Below, piece by piece: positions 5,721 to 9,403 of a DNA stretch of 9,403 nt. The stretch's first letter is position 1, and each line of letters opens with the position of its first letter. The position numbers and the translations under genes were made by a program. Source of the stretch: Bacteroidia bacterium (GTDB lineage Bacteria > Bacteroidota > Bacteroidia > Bacteroidales > Azobacteroidaceae); contig BNYG01000054.1 in assembly GCA_026000155.1 (NCBI GenBank), forward strand, positions 1-9,403, read 5' to 3'. The notes under the pieces are model-generated. The model saw only the letters and a program-made list of their open reading frames with translations. It was not told where the DNA came from and did no database searches.

Positions 5721-5990
5721 ATGAACATTCTATTTCATAGAACATTTGAAAAAGACTATCAAATTTTACCGGAACCTATCAAACGTGCCGTTGTACGTTT
5801 TATTGACGAAGTAAAAAAAGCCAATACACTACGTGAAATCAAGGATTGCAAAAAATTGGAAGGAGTAGAAAATGGTTATCGTGTGCGATGTGGCGATTAT
5901 CGTGTACTTTTCCTACTGATAGTGAAAGATAATACTGTATATATTCGACGAGTATTGCCACGCGGGCAGGCATATAAAAAACATAATTGA
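5721..5990 (+). CDS. RelE/ParE-family toxin
   Basis: This 89-residue toxin starts 2 nt after the antitoxin stop, so translation is tightly linked. It shows the RelE/ParE pattern: an N-terminal strand NILFHRTFEKDY, two helices (about 17-34), the linker KKLEG, then strands with YRVRCGDYRVLF (53-64) and VYIRRVLPRGQAYKK (73-87). Arg61, Arg81 and Tyr85 match in place the E. coli RelE residues Arg61, Arg81 and Tyr87 used for ribosome-dependent mRNA cleavage, which favours a RelE-type nuclease over a ParE-type gyrase poison, though not decisively. Length is normal and no damage is visible, so the toxin is probably active when free. The pair may help keep the accessory block in the genome. Confidence 0.88.
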   Translation: MNILFHRTFEKDYQILPEPIKRAVVRFIDEVKKANTLREIKDCKKLEGVENGYRVRCGDYRVLFLLIVKDNTVYIRRVLPRGQAYKKHN

Positions 5991-6026
5991 TTAGAATTCG
6001 TGTTTGCGTTGAGTCGATAACAAATA

Positions 6027-6860
6027 CTATGCCTCTATCTCTCCCTCAAAAACCTTAACAGCTTCCCCGGTCATATAAACATGGTTATTCTTCTCATTCC
6101 ATTCCAATTCCAAATCCCCACCCAACAAAGAAATAGTAGCTTTCCGTTCCAATTTATTGTTCAAGACAGCAGCTACCAAAGTGGCGCAAGCGCCTGTGCC
6201 GCAAGCCTGTGTCTCGCCGCTGCCCCGTTCCCATACCCGCATTTTAGCACGATTGGGCGAAAGGATTTCGACAAATTCCACATTGGTTTTTTCCGGAAAC
6301 ATCGGATGGTTTTCGATTTTTTTGCCGATGCGTTCCAATTCCAAATCGGTGACACTTGGAACAAATGTAACTGCGTGGGGATTGCCCATTGACACGGCTG
6401 TTATGGCAATTTTTTCGGAATTGAAATCAATTTCCTGATTGATCAGCTTTTCTTCATTCCATTTCACGGGAACTTTGGAGGTAAGCAATACCGGTTCGCC
6501 CATATCTACTTTCACCTTTTCCACTTTTCCGTTCACCGGAAATAATTCCAGGATTTTCACTCCCGCTTTGGTTTCCAAGGTGATTTTTTGTTTTTGCGTA
6601 TAGCCGTTGTCATAAACATATTTACCGATACAGCGGGTGGCATTGCCGCACATCTGGGCTTCCGAACCATCCATATTGAACATCCGCATCCGGAAATCAC
6701 AGGTGTCGGACGGCAGGATCAATACCAAGCCGTCCGAACCGATGCCTTTATGACGGTCACTTACCCGGATCGCTAATTCTTTCGGATACTCTACTTTTTC
6801 TTGGAAACAATCGATATACACATAATCGTTTCCGGCGCCATGCATTTTTGTAAACTTCAT
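6027..6860 (-). CDS. dapF: Diaminopimelate epimerase
   Basis: DapF converts LL-diaminopimelate to the meso form, the penultimate step of lysine synthesis and the source of the cross-linking residue of Gram-negative peptidoglycan. It is cytoplasmic and cofactor-free. The 277 residues are of normal length. The start [17 protein letters not shown] is characteristic. The two catalytic cysteines are present: Cys71 in MCGNATRC and Cys220 in [10 protein letters not shown], with the substrate-binding residues Asn11, Asn160 (MGNPHAV) and Glu211-Arg212 (ERGSGET). It lies 31 nt downstream of nrdJ on the same strand, so it may be co-transcribed, with a possible promoter in the gap. It converges on the toxin gene with a 36-nt gap in which I see no clear terminator. 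This is a core gene marking the edge of the accessory block. Confidence 0.97.
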   Translation of the reverse strand: MKFTKMHGAGNDYVYIDCFQEKVEYPKELAIRVSDRHKGIGSDGLVLILPSDTCDFRMRMFNMDGSEAQMCGNATRCIGKYVYDNGYTQKQKITLETKAGVKILELFPVNGKVEKVKVDMGEPVLLTSKVPVKWNEEKLINQEIDFNSEKIAITAVSMGNPHAVTFVPSVTDLELERIGKKIENHPMFPEKTNVEFVEILSPNRAKMRVWERGSGETQACGTGACATLVAAVLNNKLERKATISLLGGDLELEWNEKNNHVYMTGEAVKVFEGEIEA

Positions 6861-6876
6861 TGCTCAAACATTTTTA

Positions 6877-6884
6877 CAAAGATA
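6877..6884 (-). promoter_or_regulatory. Possible -7 element before dapF
   Basis: On the minus strand TATCTTTG matches TAnnTTTG within the 31-nt gap between nrdJ and dapF. There is no TTTG at the -33 distance, and RNA would start only about 10 nt before the dapF ATG, giving almost no leader. It could give dapF some independent expression, but chance is a fair alternative. Confidence 0.25.
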
Positions 6885-6891
6885 AGCAAAA

Positions 6892-9403
6892 TTATCCGCA
6901 TTTAGATGCCCCGCAGGAAGTACATTTCAAACAACCTTCCTGATACACCAAGGTTTCCTGCCCGCAATTCGGACATTTTTGACCTTTGGCCTGAACCCCT
7001 TCCGTTATGTATTTCTTTAAAGCACGTCCGACTCCGTTTTTCCAGGTATTGATGGATTCATCTTTCAATTCCAAACTTTCCACCAATTTAAGTACCTGTT
7101 CCACAGGCATGGCATAACGCAATACGCCGGAAATCAGTTTGGCATAATTCCAATATTCGGGATTGAATTTAGCGGACAGTCCTTCGATAGTCGTTTTGTA
7201 TCCGCGTTTATTGGTGTATTGGAAGTCATAACGTTTGTTTCCGTTATCATCGATGTTTTTAATAATAGCTCCTTTGGAAACATTTTTCGGAAGGAAAATC
7301 CCTTCGTCTTCATCGTTGATACCGGTGAATATTTCATACGGACGACCATTCAGCAAACCCACGAAAGCAATCCATTTTTCTTTATTATTCTGGAATTTTA
7401 CAATTTCCGCTTCCAATTCCCGGGGACGTTTGGCCACAATCACCGGCGGTTCCGGACATTCTTCGCAGTCTTTTCCCTTGGAAGCCGACACTAAAACGCC
7501 GCTCCGGGAACCGTCACGATACACCGTACAGCCTTTACATCCTGATTTCCAAGCTTCTATATACAAGCGGTTGACTAAATCTTCATCTACATCGTTCGGC
7601 AGATTAATAGTCACACTGATCGAATGATCCACCCATTTTTGTACCCGTCCCTGCATTTTTACTTTTTGCAACCAATCGACATCGTTGGAAGTGGCCTTGT
7701 AATAAGGTGATTTTTCGATCAAAGCATCGATTTCTTCTTCGCTGTATTTTTTCGTCGTGGAATATCCCTGGGCCTCCATCCAGGTAACAAATTTATGATG
7801 GAACACAATATATTCTTCCCACGAATCCCCTACTTCATCCACAAAATCCACTTTGACAGCCGAATCGTTCGGATTCACTTTCCGCCTTCTTTTATAGACC
7901 GGCAAAAAAACCGGCTCGATTCCCGACGTTGTTTGAGTCATCAACGAAGTAGTGCCCGTAGGCGCGATGGTCAAGCAGGCAATATTCCGGCGACCGTATT
8001 TTTTCATATCTTCAATCAACTGAGGATCAGCCTCTTTCAAGCGGTTGATAAACGGATTTCCTTCTTCACGGGCAGCATCATAAATTTCAAAAGCGCCGCG
8101 TTCCTTAGCCATTTCCACCGATGAACCATAAGCCGCCAAAGCCAGGGTTTTCTGAATTTCTTCCGCAAAATCGGTGGCTTCTTCCGTTCCGTAACGAATG
8201 CCCAAAGCCGCCAACATATCTCCTTCGGCGGTAATGCCCACGCCGGTTCTCCGTCCCAACAAAGTTTTATTACGGATTTTCAGCCAAAGTTCCCTTTCCG
8301 TCGTTTTCACGTCCCCTTGTTCCGGATCTGAATTGATTTTCAGAAGGATAGCATCGATTTTTTCGGTTTCCAAATCAATGATATCATCCATAATCCGTTG
8401 AGCCAAAGCCACATGTTTTTTGAATAAAACAAAATCAAATTGCGCCTTGGGCGTAAAAGGATTTTTCACATACGAATATAAATTGATAGCCAACAACCGG
8501 CAACTATCGTAAGGACACAAGGGAATTTCCCCGCAAGGATTGGTCGAAACCGTCCGGAATCCCAAATCTGCATAACAATCGGGAACAGATTCGTTGAGTA
8601 TGGTATCCCAAAACAAGACACCCGGTTCGGCCGATTTCCAGGCATTGTGTACAATTTTCCCCCACAAGTCTTTCGCATTTATTTCTTTGGTATAATCCGG
8701 ATAATCGCTGTCAATCGGATAGCGTTGTACAAACGGACGATTGTTGACAACCGATTCCATAAAGTCATCGGTAATCTTGACGGAAACATTGGCGCCGGTA
8801 ACTTTTCCTTCCGACATTTTGGCGTCGATAAACGATTCCGTATCGGGATGTTTCACGGAAACGCTCAACATTAAAGCGCCCCGGCGACCATCCTGAGCCA
8901 CTTCGCGGGTAGAATTGGAATACCGTTCCATGAAAGGCACCAGACCGGTCGAAGTCAAGGCGGAATTTTTCACCGGCGAACCTTTGGGACGAATATGAGA
9001 GAGGTCGTGCCCTACTCCACCCCGGCGCTTCATCAATTGCACCTGTTCTTCATCAATCTTGATGATGGCGCCGTACGAATCCGCCGGACCATCCAAACCG
9101 ATGACAAAACAGTTGGAAAGAGAAGCTACCTGATAATTATTACCGATGCCTGTCATCGGGCTTCCTTGGGGAACGATATAATTAAAACGGTCAAATAATT
9201 GGAACAGCTCCTTTTCGGAGAGCGGATTCGGATATTTCTTTTCCACCCGTGCCACTTCACTTGCCAAACGATGATGCATATCCTCCGGCGATTTTTCAAA
9301 GATATTGCCGAACGCATCTTTCAAAGCATATTTGTTCACGAACACTTTGGCTGCCAATTCATCTCCCTTAAAGTAGTCTAAAGAAGCTTTGTATGCTTCA
9401 TCA
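6892..9403 (-). CDS. nrdJ: B12-dependent (class II) ribonucleotide reductase, N-terminus missing
   Basis: This enzyme reduces ribonucleotides to deoxyribonucleotides using adenosylcobalamin, without oxygen. The frame stays open to the right edge: 836 residues are visible, and the codon at 9355-9357 (TTG) is an internal Leu, preceded in frame by DEAYKASLDYFKGDE, so only a short N-terminal piece lies outside. In visible numbering the radical site is Asn288-Pro-Cys290-Gly-Glu292 (STNPCGEIPL). The reducing pair is Cys98 (SNCFV) and Cys301, 11 residues after Cys290, the same spacing as in characterised NrdJ. Residues 475-486 (ACLTIAPTGTTS) are another conserved core loop. The C-terminus has cysteines at 810, 813, 824, 827, 830 and 835 (CPNCG, CLKCTSC, SKCG), fitting a zinc-ribbon and redox-shuttle tail. 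A cobalamin riboswitch, if present, would be outside. dapF follows 31 nt downstream. Confidence 0.96.
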   Translation of the reverse strand, partial: DEAYKASLDYFKGDELAAKVFVNKYALKDAFGNIFEKSPEDMHHRLASEVARVEKKYPNPLSEKELFQLFDRFNYIVPQGSPMTGIGNNYQVASLSNCFVIGLDGPADSYGAIIKIDEEQVQLMKRRGGVGHDLSHIRPKGSPVKNSALTSTGLVPFMERYSNSTREVAQDGRRGALMLSVSVKHPDTESFIDAKMSEGKVTGANVSVKITDDFMESVVNNRPFVQRYPIDSDYPDYTKEINAKDLWGKIVHNAWKSAEPGVLFWDTILNESVPDCYADLGFRTVSTNPCGEIPLCPYDSCRLLAINLYSYVKNPFTPKAQFDFVLFKKHVALAQRIMDDIIDLETEKIDAILLKINSDPEQGDVKTTERELWLKIRNKTLLGRRTGVGITAEGDMLAALGIRYGTEEATDFAEEIQKTLALAAYGSSVEMAKERGAFEIYDAAREEGNPFINRLKEADPQLIEDMKKYGRRNIACLTIAPTGTTSLMTQTTSGIEPVFLPVYKRRRKVNPNDSAVKVDFVDEVGDSWEEYIVFHHKFVTWMEAQGYSTTKKYSEEEIDALIEKSPYYKATSNDVDWLQKVKMQGRVQKWVDHSISVTINLPNDVDEDLVNRLYIEAWKSGCKGCTVYRDGSRSGVLVSASKGKDCEECPEPPVIVAKRPRELEAEIVKFQNNKEKWIAFVGLLNGRPYEIFTGINDEDEGIFLPKNVSKGAIIKNIDDNGNKRYDFQYTNKRGYKTTIEGLSAKFNPEYWNYAKLISGVLRYAMPVEQVLKLVESLELKDESINTWKNGVGRALKKYITEGVQAKGQKCPNCGQETLVYQEGCLKCTSCGASKCG

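Noticed and set aside
7219..8401. Plus-strand open frames of 67-130 residues opposite nrdJ
   Set aside because: They are antisense to highly conserved reductase sequence and lack motifs, plausible starts or an operon context.
9355..9357. TTG as the start of nrdJ, giving an 821-residue complete protein
   Set aside because: The frame is open upstream to the window edge and encodes sequence typical of the NrdJ N-terminus (DEAYKASLDYFKGDE), so the gene is cut by the window and TTG is an internal Leu codon.

Overview
The window reads as a piece of a Bacteroidota (probably Bacteroidales) chromosome. The signs are promoter elements of the Bacteroides type (TTTG about 20 nt before TAnnTTTG), start codons with A-rich leaders and weak Shine-Dalgarno sequences, a B12-dependent ribonucleotide reductase, and small double-glycine leader peptides beside a peptidase-containing exporter. 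I cannot name a genus with confidence.

Layout, left to right. (1) Bases 2-3480, plus strand: the 3' part of a HlyD-type membrane fusion protein, a peptidase-containing ABC transporter (C39 peptidase, membrane domain, ATPase) overlapping it by 4 nt, and a small winged-helix protein 12 nt further on. (2) Bases 3595-3988: two small genes in tandem for double-glycine precursor peptides of 61 and 62 residues, the likely cargo of the exporter. A candidate promoter precedes them and a strong hairpin follows. (3) Bases 4108-5352: two very AT-rich genes for membrane proteins with CPBP/Abi (CAAX-protease-like) motifs, the second with an altered first motif. They are candidates for immunity or further peptide processing. 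(4) Bases 5391-5990: a type II toxin-antitoxin pair (RHH-like antitoxin, RelE/ParE toxin) with a consensus promoter whose spacer is filled by a perfect 20-bp palindrome. (5) Bases 6027-9403, minus strand: the housekeeping genes dapF and nrdJ, the latter running off the right edge. They converge on the accessory block.

Working model: the exporter cleaves the two peptides after Gly-Gly and secretes them through the fusion protein and an outer-membrane channel not seen here. The winged-helix protein may control the locus and, unexpectedly, ends in a leader-like LSxxExxxIxAG motif followed by 15 residues. The CPBP proteins may protect the producer. The peptides look like a two-peptide bacteriocin or signalling pair, since both carry GxxxG, but both mature parts are slightly acidic, so an antibacterial role is not established. 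No stretch over 300 bases lacks a gene; the largest gaps (119, 114 and 96 nt) hold the regulatory sites listed. No RNA genes, insertion sequences or CRISPR arrays were seen.
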